Source of the DNA: Branchiostoma floridae
Taxonomy: Eukaryota; Chordata; Leptocardii; Amphioxiformes; Branchiostomatidae
Length of the DNA: 64,000 bases
NCBI RefSeq assembly: GCF_000003815.2
Contig: NC_049979.1
Coordinates: 20,722,759-20,786,758, forward strand
Direction: 5' to 3'
Notes under the pieces: generated by a model
Seen by the model: the letters and a program-made list of their open reading frames with translations, nothing else
Databases searched by the model: none
Told to the model about the DNA's origin: nothing
Program-made: the position numbers and the translations under genes
Shown here: positions 13,011 to 24,400 of the stretch, piece by piece
Layout of the letters: each line of letters starts with the position of its first letter
How positions within the stretch are numbered: position 1 is the stretch's first letter

Positions 13011-13512
13011 TACATGCATATAGAACGGGCTTGAATCTCCCTCATTGTGTTCTGTGGGAAGAAAATGAAACAGGTTACAATAATTACACGGTCAAACAAA
13101 AGGAGAGTTATTTACAGGTTACAGAATAAGTGTATAGGAAAGAACGTCTTAAGTCACAATAGCTTCGTATTACTAAACGGACTAGCAACATCCCGCACAG
13201 TTTCTGATGCTGAACGTAACACCATTGATTCACAGTCACTGTCCTTGGTGCTGAACACTATCCAAAGAAGAAAGCACAACACAACAAATGGGCAGGCTCC
13301 GCGTATACGTAAGAGACAACATCCGCAGATGGACTCACATATCAAAAGCTAATTGACCACCGTTCATCAATAATAGCTAAGTTCTGTCTTTGGTACTGAA
13401 AGTCATACAAATACATGCAACAAAAGGTTTCCTTCCGTAGATTAGCATATACATTGTACTCTATTTCTCAGCACAATTCTTGGTTTGGCGTACCAGCGGT
13501 GTGTAATTTTGT

Positions 13513-14500
13513 CTGTTTTCAAGAACAGTTCTACAACACTGCTCCTCATGTAGTAACTGTTGCTATGGAATGGCGTAATAAAGTGACGGTAAATAGAACA
13601 TTCGGCGTTCTCTTAGTTCTTTTTCTACACTGAAGTCGGCCATCTTGAAAAAAGAGGTTAGTTTCAACTTTTCCTCTTGAATCTTCTCAAATATCTCACG
13701 TTAAACAACTTTCTGTTGGCAGTTTGAAGTTGTGAACAACGTAACATGATATCAGGTGGACAGTAATGTCTTTCTATTACAGATCCTCTCAGAGTTGACG
13801 GCTGATCTCAACCACTGAGTTGCTGTCGCATTTCGCCGTGATTCACGTCAATCGAACGTCAGACAGGTGACAGAGTCAGAGAGGATGGAGCCGTACACGC
13901 TGAGATACGTGCTGAAACTGAACGATCGGGTCGCTAGGGGGCTGGCCTGGCAGCATTACGAGAGTAGGAAGACCGCCCGGATGTCCATCCGTCCCAGCAA
14001 GCCGGCGGGTAACGTCAACTTCACCCCGCTTCCACTCAGCACTACCCAGACACCTGGGTTCTCCGGAGGAGAAAGGTCGTCTGTAGCGAGAGAGCTCCTG
14101 ATGGGTCTATCCGCTTCTCCGGCGCTACAGAACAGCTCCGACGACTCCGGAGACGACGTGACGACGTCCGAGTCCAGCGGTTCGGCCAGGTGCAGAGGAT
14201 TGACCAGAATGACCGTCTGTGCTGTCCGACCTGCCAGTAGAAACCACTTACTGGTTATTCCGGACACTTCGAATTCATCCAACAAACGGCCAGCTGTGAG
14301 CTTCGGCCGGAGAAGAGCTGTGGTGAAGCGGTCTACCCGAGGTGAACAGCGGTGTGAGACGACAGGAGGGAACGAGACAGTAGACTTGATTTACACGGAC
14401 GGCTGTCTGAACAGGCAGAAGCGTCGGAGGGAGGAAGACGAGAGCGAGGTCACACCCTGCGCGAAGAGACACCTGGCGGATGTGGACTATGATGCAGACG
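13513..14500. repeat. Right arm of gene-bearing inverted duplication
   Basis: This is the partner of 11829-12783 in opposite orientation. Similarity starts at the GAACAGTTCTACAACACTGC block and continues to GACTATGATGCA near the 3' end of the coding region. Differences are scattered substitutions and a few small indels. Confidence 0.85.
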
Positions 14501-14514
14501 ACGAGTCCAACTGA
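13885..14514 (+). CDS. Unknown intronless basic, Ser-rich protein
   Basis: One uninterrupted frame of 209 residues, starting at ATG 13885 (MEPYTLRYVLKLNDRVARG). A longer frame begins upstream only at a GTG and the paralog starts at this same ATG. The N-terminal 40 residues are helical-looking and basic. The middle is Ser/Thr/Asp-rich (SSDDSGDDVTTSESSG). The C-terminus has a bipartite-looking nuclear signal (RQKRRREEDE) and an acidic end (DVDYDADDESN). There is no signal peptide or membrane span. A small intronless nuclear regulator is my inference; I considered IER-like immediate-early proteins but could not align the hallmark N-terminus. Its inverted paralog lies 1.5 kb upstream. Confidence 0.65.
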   Translation: MEPYTLRYVLKLNDRVARGLAWQHYESRKTARMSIRPSKPAGNVNFTPLPLSTTQTPGFSGGERSSVARELLMGLSASPALQNSSDDSGDDVTTSESSGSARCRGLTRMTVCAVRPASRNHLLVIPDTSNSSNKRPAVSFGRRRAVVKRSTRGEQRCETTGGNETVDLIYTDGCLNRQKRRREEDESEVTPCAKRHLADVDYDADDESN

Positions 14515-15211
14515 AAGGGCGCATTGAAATGTGGACTAGAACTGATTGTCCACATGAAAATGAATACCTATTTTTAATATGAACTTGGTGGAAATAATTG
14601 CATACCAAGTTACCGTGAGCTATGAGTCGACTTTTCGTGTCGAAAAATTAAGGGAATCTGAAATCTATTTATTGTTTTTATGAGAAGAATGATTTCCCGA
14701 AAATGCTGTCTTAAGAAACAGAACCAATGTGCAGATGATTGTAGAAAAAAACTTCAAGAGTTTCAACCTTAATCAAACTACGACTGATGAATTTGACAAG
14801 TTTTTGGGTACATCTTTAATTTACACATTGCATTACATTACACGAGCACCTATATTTAATATGAACTTGGTGGGGAGAATTGCATGCCAAGTTACAGTGT
14901 AATTTAAACGTAAATTTCAGACATTTTATGTAAACGCTACTTTCAATTGTAAAACATGACTTCCATGAATTAAAATGGCATTGATGTTTATTAAGAAGAA
15001 TTGGCATAAGTTCTTAAATCACCTGGTTTGTGTATCTCTCATGAATTGTTGAAATACAATTTGCCGTCCTAATTTTTGCTGTAGCCTTCTTGGATCTTCT
15101 TGCTGTAAATACTAGTACGGTACTAGTATGCTGTAGCAAACAGAATCATAGACTCCATGCGGAATTTAACAGCACTGCAGAAAGATGTATTCTCTTGGTT
15201 GAATAAATATA
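14515..15211. other. 3' region with a short direct repeat
   Basis: No gene is visible. AATATGAACTTGGTGG followed by AATTGCATNCCAAGTTAC occurs at about 14565-14613 and again at about 14847-14899, a diverged dispersed element. A 21-bp palindrome (ATACTAGTAC-G-GTACTAGTAT) lies at 15109-15129. Confidence 0.5.
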
Positions 15212-15395
15212 CAGTCAAACCTGTCTATAGCGGCCACTCAAGGGACCGGACAAATTTGGCCACTATACATGTAGACAGGTGGCCTCTGTATAGAGGTGGT
15301 AACTTGTAGATAAAATACCCAAGGGACCGACAAAAAGTGGCCACTATGGACAGGTGGCCCCCCTGTAGAGGTGGCCCCTAATACAGGTTTGACTG
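15212..15395. mobile_element. MITE, Tc1/mariner-like
   Basis: The 184-bp element starts CAGTCAAACCTGT and ends ACAGGTTTGACTG, and TA flanks both ends. The interior repeats phrases such as GTGGCCACTAT and GGACAGGTGGCC. Inverted ends with a TA target site are typical of Tc1/mariner-derived MITEs. No coding capacity. Confidence 0.85.
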
Positions 15396-15649
15396 TAATC
15401 AGTCGTTAGAGTATCCTGCTAACTGCTACAGCTATAACGTTAGTGTTAGCTTTTATTTCGTGATGTCCGTTCGATCAAAGAGCTTGGTTGTTATAACGTT
15501 ACACATGCAAAGACTTTCTTATCATTCTTCGAATTGATTGGCTACAAATCAGGAGCTGCATATTTGTAACGTTTGACCTCTGGTGACCCTCCCATGCCTA
15601 CTGAAGAAGTGTACAGAAATCTCAGAGGTTTAGTTGCCCCAAACAGAAG

Positions 15650-16974
15650 ATGCCTCTAGTTTCTGGAATCATCAGAGGTCTGATTAGAGGCGCAGACAGG
15701 AGTAGACCATGGAACAGCAAAATGGGGACAAAGTACAACAGAATGGGTACGTAGGGCCATGTCACTTTTTGTTGTAAAATCATGTGGGGAGGGGGGCAGG
15801 TTTTAGGAAGTCGCGTTCCCGTGTCGTTGTGTCAGTCCTCTAATGTTGATTATCCCGAAATATGGTAACATAGTAAGGAACTGAACTTGTTTCAACACAT
15901 GAAATGCTCCACATATTAAGTCTTTAGTTCAGCTATGTCGTGTATTTATATGTAACTGTTTGGTATTGCCGAGCTTTTATCACTGATAAAAGCTCCTTGG
16001 TATTGCGATGTGTGAATGTCACAAACAAATTATTTGTGGTATATGTAACGTTATATGATCAATTTCTTCTTGTTCTTCCAGGGAGAGGTGCTCCAGAACT
16101 AGTTCAGTTCAAGAAAGGTATGAAGACGACTTCTTTTCTTAGGTCGCATTGCAAATTTTTTTTTCAGTTTCGCAAGCTTGTCAATGTGTCATTATTCATT
16201 TTATCGCATGTGATACTACATATTGAAGTTCGCTGTCAAGTACTGTCAAACAATTATCAATCACAATGTTGTTTTGAATGACTGTGTGTTATAACTATCA
16301 CCTACATATCCCTCCAGTAGAGTTGTAGATAATAAGGCTGAAATGTTATTGTCCTGTTCCCTACACAGGCAAGAGGATTGTAATGAGAAATTACATTCCA
16401 CAGTACATAGTACCTGATCTGACAGGATTTGAGGTAAGTTTCCAATGAATCTTACTTGTAAAAAGTATACTGTTCTTTGATATATTTTTCTAAAGGCATG
16501 GGTACGGTTATGTACATACACACGTAGATACTAAGTATGTGCATGGATAGTTTTGGATACACTCGTATGCTTGCACACACTCATACATGTAGATAAACAT
16601 ACATGATAACCGTTGCATACATACACACACACACATATATGCATGGGTTTATGTATATCAACACACTTGCTTTTATACGCAACACACGTCTGTGCATCAA
16701 AAATCATGGTTAGACATTTTTTAATCAAATTGCATGTTTGCTTTATTGACAAAATTTATACAAGGATTAGATGTGTATGATTTCAAGTTTTGCTTTCAAC
16801 AGCAGTTGTGTGCTAAAACCCTGCATGTGTATCTTACTGTTCCAGTTGAAGCCATACGTTACTCCCAAAGTCCCAGAAGTCCACTGCAATCCTGTCACGC
16901 CGAAGGACATATTTGATGTCTGCTGTGCACCGGAAATAGAGGCACAATTCAAGGAAGGGGAGATATCAGAATGA
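15650..16974 (+). CDS. MRPL41: Mitochondrial large-subunit ribosomal protein mL41
   Basis: Four exons: 15650-15746, 16082-16117, 16369-16433 and 16846-16974. All junctions are GT-AG with matching phases, giving 108 residues. The N-terminus MPLVSGIIRGLIRGADRS resembles the basic mitochondrial-targeting start of vertebrate MRPL41, including the RGADR block. The core reads IPQYIVPDLTGFELKPYV, close to the family signature VPEFVVPDLTGFKLKPYV, and is followed by a conserved helix ending APEIEAQFKEG. The product is a structural protein of the mitoribosome large subunit. It ends about 25-30 residues before the vertebrate C-terminus. A shorter ATG at 15709 lies in another frame and was rejected because the 15650 frame matches the family. 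Confidence 0.9.
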
Positions 16975-17327
16975 CATCATATTATGACTTTAGCAACTAT
17001 CTTTTTTTTTTTACATCACAATGAATGGAGAAGATATTGCATGACCTTTTGGATACTCCAAATGGTCTGACTTGTCTAAACAACCCTGCATGATGATGTG
17101 AAGTCTTGTATATAAGTATGATAGAATTTGATAGCTCACTGCTGTTGTTGTGTTTGGAAAGACATTGTAAGTTTGGAACAAATGTTGCTTTGAAGATTGA
17201 TACCCATGTATGGTTCATGGGTAACTATGTTTCTCAAATTGGAGATCATATTGTTACTAGAGGCCAAAATTTAGACTGTGTACAGAAGACCTAAATTGTC
17301 TATTCAGGCAATTTCAGTCACCAACAC

Positions 17328-17333
17328 AATAAA
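17328..17333 (+). promoter_or_regulatory. Polyadenylation signal for the mL41 gene
   Basis: AATAAA occurs about 350 bp after the mL41 stop codon in an otherwise empty 3' region. It is the first canonical signal downstream, so it probably ends this transcript. Confidence 0.6.
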
Positions 17334-17339
17334 GATTAA

Positions 17340-18410
17340 ATGTTGAAACAAATAAGCAAGTAGTAAGTTGTTTATTCTGATCTGTCAATCACAAATATGA
17401 AGCACACATTGACTGGATCACAGGACAGAAGTCTTTAGAATATATTTTTCAACGGTAGAAAAATAGTCACTAATATTCTCTTAGCAAGTCTACCACAAAT
17501 ATCAGCTTTGCAGTTAGTGGTCAATTTCCTCGGTCTGCAATTTGCACTTTTTAAAATTACTCAGTTCATTAAAACAATGAAAATGTATAGACAAGAAAAT
17601 AGATACCTTTCTCTATACATGGAACTATTTTGTATCACTAAATGTATGCCCCTGATTTGGATACCACTAAAAATGGACAGAATGTAACTTTCTGTTAAGA
17701 CAATTGTTCAAATTTACACTTATTGTTGATAATCATAACGAACTGGACCTATCACATACATTTACATGTACTCGGTAAGGATTTTGTATACAACCATTTG
17801 TGTTACTTTTACCAAACTCATCTCACAATATTATCTTGACACTTACCATGTATATCAAGACTCAAGGACAACCTTTGTGTCACAAAGAAGTCTTTTGACT
17901 ATTACAAAGAAATTTTTTGATTACCATAAACAAATCTTCTGTTGGATAACAATAATTGATATCCTTTTAACATTCTACACATACAATGTACAAATATATA
18001 TATATCTTACAATTGACAAAGTTTAACACAACACACTGAGAAACACTTAAATTTTCACACAACATACACTATACAATATTTTCAAAGAATTCTTTGTACA
18101 AGAATACAGATAGTTCTAATGCAATGGCCTCACATACATGTACAGTAGGAAAAATATGTCGCATAGCAGCATGATAAATTTGTTTATTGACCTGAAGTGA
18201 CTGAAAATTTGTACTTGACAAAGCATACAACAGTATTTTAATACAATTGTAGTCAACAAGGACACCTCTGCTACATTAGCAAAGACTATACCTTGCTTTC
18301 TCTTCATCAGTATTTAACTTATAGCATCCAAACAAGATGACGACAAGGAAGGCAAGTGTTTGTATAAAGTTGTGGCGGGAGTCCTTTATCTTGGGGTGTT
18401 GTTTGTTGTA
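17340..18410. other. Convergent intergenic / 3' UTR region
   Basis: AT-rich sequence without a supported gene, lying between the 3' ends of the mL41 gene (+) and the IQ-motif gene (-). TTTATT at 18183-18188 reads AATAAA on the minus strand and could end the latter's transcript. Confidence 0.45.
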
Positions 18411-21400
18411 TCATCTTGGAGAGACGTTGAGCTTGCCGAGCCACTCCTTGAGGTCCATACCCCCAGCACGGAAACTTAAATGGGATGAAATAAACAAACA
18501 CAATTATTACCTTTTTTTTTTTTTTTTCAATGGTCACCACGTAACAAGGCCTGAAGGCCACTCAAGGTTACGGGTTACATGGTTGGAACTGTAACAGCAA
18601 CTCTTCGCCCTAGGTCAGAAACATCATGATTGAGACCAGCCCAATTGCTCACTATGAGTGAGGACTAACTGACCCAATAGGCGAAGCAGGGGTTACGAGG
18701 GCTGCTCGGGAGATTCCCTACCCCTATTTTTGGCCGGAATGGTTTGATCCGCTCAGGTGGATGTTCGCACATGTGGGGGTTCTTTAACATGCTTGGGGTG
18801 TTGCTCTCCCCAAACACGGGACTTCCATTTAACGTCCTATCCGAAGGACGGCCCGAGCCGAAGCTGGGTACTCATTTTCACCTGAGTGAAGTGAGGAAAG
18901 TTGTGTTAAGCGCCTTTCCCAAGGGCACAAGATCGGTAACACACCAGGCGGATTCGAACCCGCAACCTCTCGGTCACGAGCTGAAGAAACTGCCACTGTG
19001 CTACACGGTCCCACCTATTACTTTTAAAGCATCAAACAATCTCACATTTTCATTTTTGCTGAAGCAAAGAGCACAAATGCAATCTTTCAACATGTTGTTT
19101 ATAATGTATGATATTTGTTAAACATTTTTGTCTTCTGATTCAGAAGATTCAACACTTACCAGGTAGATTTGACCACACAGCAGCAAGAAATAAACAAGAA
19201 AATAAGAAATCATGTCAACTGGATATTCTCAGCCCTCTTATTATACATGTAGAACCAGCAGCATATATGTATAGAATTTTCTTCGATTTGCCATGTGCAG
19301 AATTATTAGTGGCTTTGTTCATGTTTCCTTTTATGTGATGCATCCTTGATGTTTCTGCAGCAAGATTTTGAATGTCATTCAGGGAGGGGTTGCTAGCTGT
19401 TACATCACCAATACTGTTTGAATCCAAACTGCCATTTACAGGAATCTTGTGTCTATCAATTACACTATCACAGAAAGTCTATTACATAATGATTGACACA
19501 TGCAGCACACCCTACCTGTCAGGGTCCTCCAGCTGCCACTCATACTCATGTAGGTCCTCCATGTCCTCATCCAGCTGCTGGCCCAGCTCAGTCAGAACCA
19601 CATCCACTGCCTGGAACATGGGGAGGGGGTAATGTTGTGGGTCATTATGGCCTTGTGTTATGACTCAGCAGCTGCAAGTTGATGCCAAGTCCACGCGGTG
19701 ACTTGGAGTCTTGACTGAGAAAATGTTTGTCTAAGTTGGGCCTAATTATTATTAACCTGTTCTACTGCACTGTGATTGCTACATGGTCAATCTAATTGGT
19801 CTCTCAACCAATCAGGCCATGCCATGTTCAAACCTGTTACACAGTTAATCTAATCGGTATCTTGACCAATCAGGCCACACCATATTTAAACCTGTTACAC
19901 AGTCAATCTAATCAGTTTCTTGACCAATCAGGCCACACCATATTCAAACCTGTTACACAGTCAATCCAATCAATCTCCAATGGTTCAGCAGTTTCCATCC
20001 ACAGGAAAGGGGGCTGAAGCCAGAGTAGATACATTGTGCAACGTGACAAAGCTAATACAGTGTCAGAATTCTAATATAGTAGTAGTAGCCAATCTTTACT
20101 GACAAGGATTGTATTTCACACTCACATGGATAACAAGGAGTAAGTTGTGTATTACATACCGTGTCAGTGACGACTTTCTCATGAAGTCGTTTTGTAGGCC
20201 AGTTGTCCAGGGTGAACTGTCGATTGTTTCTGACGATGAAGTACTGTTTCAGTAAGTTGTCCAGCACAATGCCTAGTGGGGAAACAAATGGCAAAGTGGT
20301 ATAGATAATTATCATAATTGGCAATAAGGAAACTTATCAGATATATATCCTCTAAATCAAACATTAGAAGCTTTCTGACTGGGGCATGATACACACAGGT
20401 TTCTCCTGCATTTTCCCTGTGCTTCAACTATTGGAACATCATAGAGTTAGAAACAAGAAATTTGCTCAGGAATCAATAAATATAGAATACAACACGGTGT
20501 ATTCCGTATCGCCCAAGGTATCAGCCCGACTGCGGGTCAGATCGCCCGGAGGGTGATCCGACCCGCGGGAGGGCTGAGACCGAGGGTGATGCGGAATACA
20601 CCGTGTTGTATTTTATTTATGTCATACCCACCTGAGAAAACCCATATTTTGATGCAAAATGCGCCAGAAGTTGAACAAATTTGGTGCCCTCGAACAATAA
20701 GTGATGCAACAGCAATGTTCCAACGTCCGAATCAGGTATTCGAATTGCCAATTCGGCCCGCTCGAAACAGTTCGATTTATTCGAATGGAGCCTGTGTAAT
20801 ACGCCTTTCGAACCTGTGCGATACAGAAACGTACGGCCCGGTCCGGAACACCCGTATCGAACGTTTTCGCGTCACAGGTATGACATAAACATAAATATAG
20901 CATGGCTGGATTATACAACTCTTTTAGAAACCATATGTATTTGTTTAAAAGATTAGATAATAACTGTCCTAAAGAAAACTATCAAACGTTTCTACTGCTC
21001 TGTTGTATGCAGTAATTTTGCTGAAATATTTCAGAAAGGGACAGTCTTACCGTCCAAAGCCTTCAGTGCCAGGTCCTCTCTGCTCATGACTTGGCCGTCC
21101 CTCGCAAACAGGTTCAGCAAATGGTGGAGAAACACACCGTCTAGCAGTCTCTTGTTAGCACGGCTAGCCACCTGGTCAGCAATAAGAAAACAATTGCTTC
21201 TTACTGGTGTGTGGTATAACTATATTGTATATTAACAAGCTTTCAAAACATACCACAAATATACAAAGGGCAGCACAAGGGATTAAACAAAGATAGAAAA
21301 CACTGTGGCTGGATCACAATGATGAAATACAAGGCTACACTGGCAGGCAAGATCTAAAGAACCTCTTCACTGCCTTGGTAGAAATCTACAGACCAGTGCA

Positions 21401-24400
21401 TGTATAACTTGTAAGCGCAATCCCCTTACTCTGCATGTACAGTGTAGATCCTGGACTGTGGAGCAAAACACTTCATACCACTCATGCATTAAATCAATCT
21501 TCATATGTCAATGGCAAAGTCATATTGAGTCAGCTCCCTCAAGTACCATTCAACGAAACACTCAATGACATTCAAAACCTATCACATAGAGCTAACTGGT
21601 AAATACTCTACTATGGTGACTCGTTATGTCAAGTCAAGTTGAATTATCAAGATTGTTCCAATGAGCTCCTTGCAATTCAGCCCCTGGCTGCAAAGAGGAA
21701 CTAGTCAGTCCACCCAAGAACAAATTCAATGTTACCTGATGTTTTTCCTCACTCTGAAAGCATGTTGGAAAAGAAAAGTAACTATAACATCTGGCAGCAG
21801 CTACATTCTGAGCAAGTAAACTCTGACAAATTATACAAACACTCATTTTAAGTCTTCCTGTCTACTCCAAGCATATTTTGTGAAGCAACATTAGGAGGTA
21901 GATGCAACAGACAATCAACCACATTGCATTACAAATCTCTTTCTGTTATGTGTATTTTGTTGTGTCTTACATCTAACTTTTACATCTTACATCGTATCAA
22001 AATTACCGGTCACAAAAATTCATTTTGGTTGCTGTACGATCACTTAGTAATTGCCATCAGGGGGCCTACATTGTATAACCCTACATGTACTACAGAATAC
22101 CAGCAGGAGAGAGACACAATCATGTAAAAGCAGGTGGTTACCTCACAGTCACAACCATGGGGGAAGCATAGCTGGGAACAAATTAAAGCAGGTCGTTAAG
22201 TATTGCTGAAAACTGCACTCGCAAAAATCAACCTTAAGGCCACAACTAGTTAACTCTATGGATGGAATTTACATGCACGCTGATTTTCACCTGAGCTAAG
22301 TAAGACATCTTGTTTTTCTCTGGCAATGGCCAACATGGCAAGAAAATACCGAATATGGGAAAATGTCTTGTACAGTAGCATAGAATGTAAATGTAGAAGT
22401 TCCAGTGAGGTAGGATGTATTTGAAGTGATTCTTCCCTACCAAACTAATATCACTTTTTGCACTTCTGAAATGCAGGAATAAAAAAGTTATTGACAGCAT
22501 ATTCTGTCACTTCAATTCCTGTTACAATGATTTCTATATTGAAAATTTAAGGCACAATTTTTTTTTTTGCTGATCATGTCTTTTTTCCGGCTCATGCATT
22601 AGATTTGGCTGTCGTCCATAAAGTTTCTTGCTGTGGCCTAAAGCTTAACAATTGCTATATAAAGCAACCTCTTCTAAAAACCTTTCATTGTGGTTCTCTC
22701 CCTGGTGCTGAACATGCCTTCCATTGGTAGGCTAGGCCATGCTACTACTGATGTTTTCAAGAACTACAGATCAGGAAATTCCCTCCATGAGTTTATGTTT
22801 GCAGTTTTGTGGAAACCTTTCACAACAAACTCATCACACCGTGAAGATATGATTTGCCTCAAATTGTGTTATAACGAACGTAAAACATATGATTTTCCTT
22901 AAATTGCGTTATAACGAACTCAAAGCAGTATAATGCCTTGTCTCCCCCCCACAAAATTAAGTCTCCAAGAACTTAAATCAAATTACCATAAAAATGTAGG
23001 GTACATGTAAAAAAGCTTCTAATGTCTTTAAGAACTGGCATGCTTTCCTTGGTGCTGAACATGCCTTCCATAGAAGGCTTACTCATGCTAATCTCAATAA
23101 AGATGATCTTTTTTTATAACTATTAGTGCTTTTACACATTGCTTTGACACTAAGTACTCCGTGGGTGCTGAACAACACAAATTTGTACTGGGATGAAAAG
23201 TGCAACAGTTAACATCACCTACAGCTGTTGTTAAGAAATACAGGTAAGCACGAGAATTTCCGTATAAAAACAGGTATTGCTTACCTCACGAAGCTCTCTC
23301 CTTTGCACGGCGTTGTCGTACTTTTCCAGAACCTGTGTGGACGTACTCCGGGCCTCCTCTTCCACGACCTCTGACACAATCTCCGTATCGATCATCTGCT
23401 CCAGAATCACGTCAAACACAGCTTCCCTCACCTAGCACAGCAATCATTCTTACAATTACTAGTAATTTACAGTAATCATGTCTGAAAGATAAGCTTTCCA
23501 TAGTAACCTAATGGTTAATCAGTCATGAAAATTACAGGAAGTTAAAGCTAACAGCCTCCCACACTTCACAGGAGGTTGGTACAGTACCTCAATGATATGC
23601 ATCAAAAAGGCTTCTTTTTGGCTCAAAAGATAGCATAATTGTGTTATATATGAAATACGTTTTCTTTTAGCCTTAATTGATCCAGAAGGCATCAGAGTTT
23701 AAACACTGGGGATAAAAGGTTTTAGCAGGTGGATGAAGCCTGATTGATGTAGAATCTAATAACAGAGCTGCTGTCATGTTGTTTACGGCAGACTGTCTGT
23801 ACTTTTCCCTGAAGGGTGGATCAAAGATGGGAGGTTTCTGAGCCAGGATGCAGTTTGACACACTACAGCTGCTCCATCGAGACACTGCCAGTCAAGATCA
23901 ACTCGGAGCATGGGAGGACTGATCAACATGTGACTGCAGAAACATTCATGCCTCCGTGGACTTCTGTACAGAATGTTCTTGATGTACAGAATGTTCTTTG
24001 TTTTTTCATGATGCTCCAACGTGTTAGTCTATGGGCGTTGTCGGCATGATGTCACCAGAACAGAAATCAGAGATTGACAGCGCCAAGGGCACGGCACATC
24101 ACGAGAACACAGATTGGGCAACCGCACAAGCTGACTACTTGATGGAAGTAAGTGTGTCTACTTACACCAGTACCACATTTTTTGAAAAATGCCCAGCCGG
24201 GCAGTTTGCGGGAATGGAAATCATGATACAAAAGAAGACAAAACATGAAAAATGACAAAACAATAGTCATATGAGCATGAATCGTGTATGTCCATTGATA
24301 TATACTTTTACTTTTCATTCCCGAAAACAATCTGGCCTGGTCCTGGTCTGGAATTATGAGCCTGGCATTAGCTCTGAGTGGATTGATGAAGAAATATTAT

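Noticed and set aside
18950-19003. Possible functional tRNA gene
   Set aside because: A and B boxes are present, but the sequence cannot form a full cloverleaf and continues into a SINE body with a poly-A tail.
18829-19121. Frames of 61 and 125 codons
   Set aside because: They lie within or overlap the tRNA-derived SINE.
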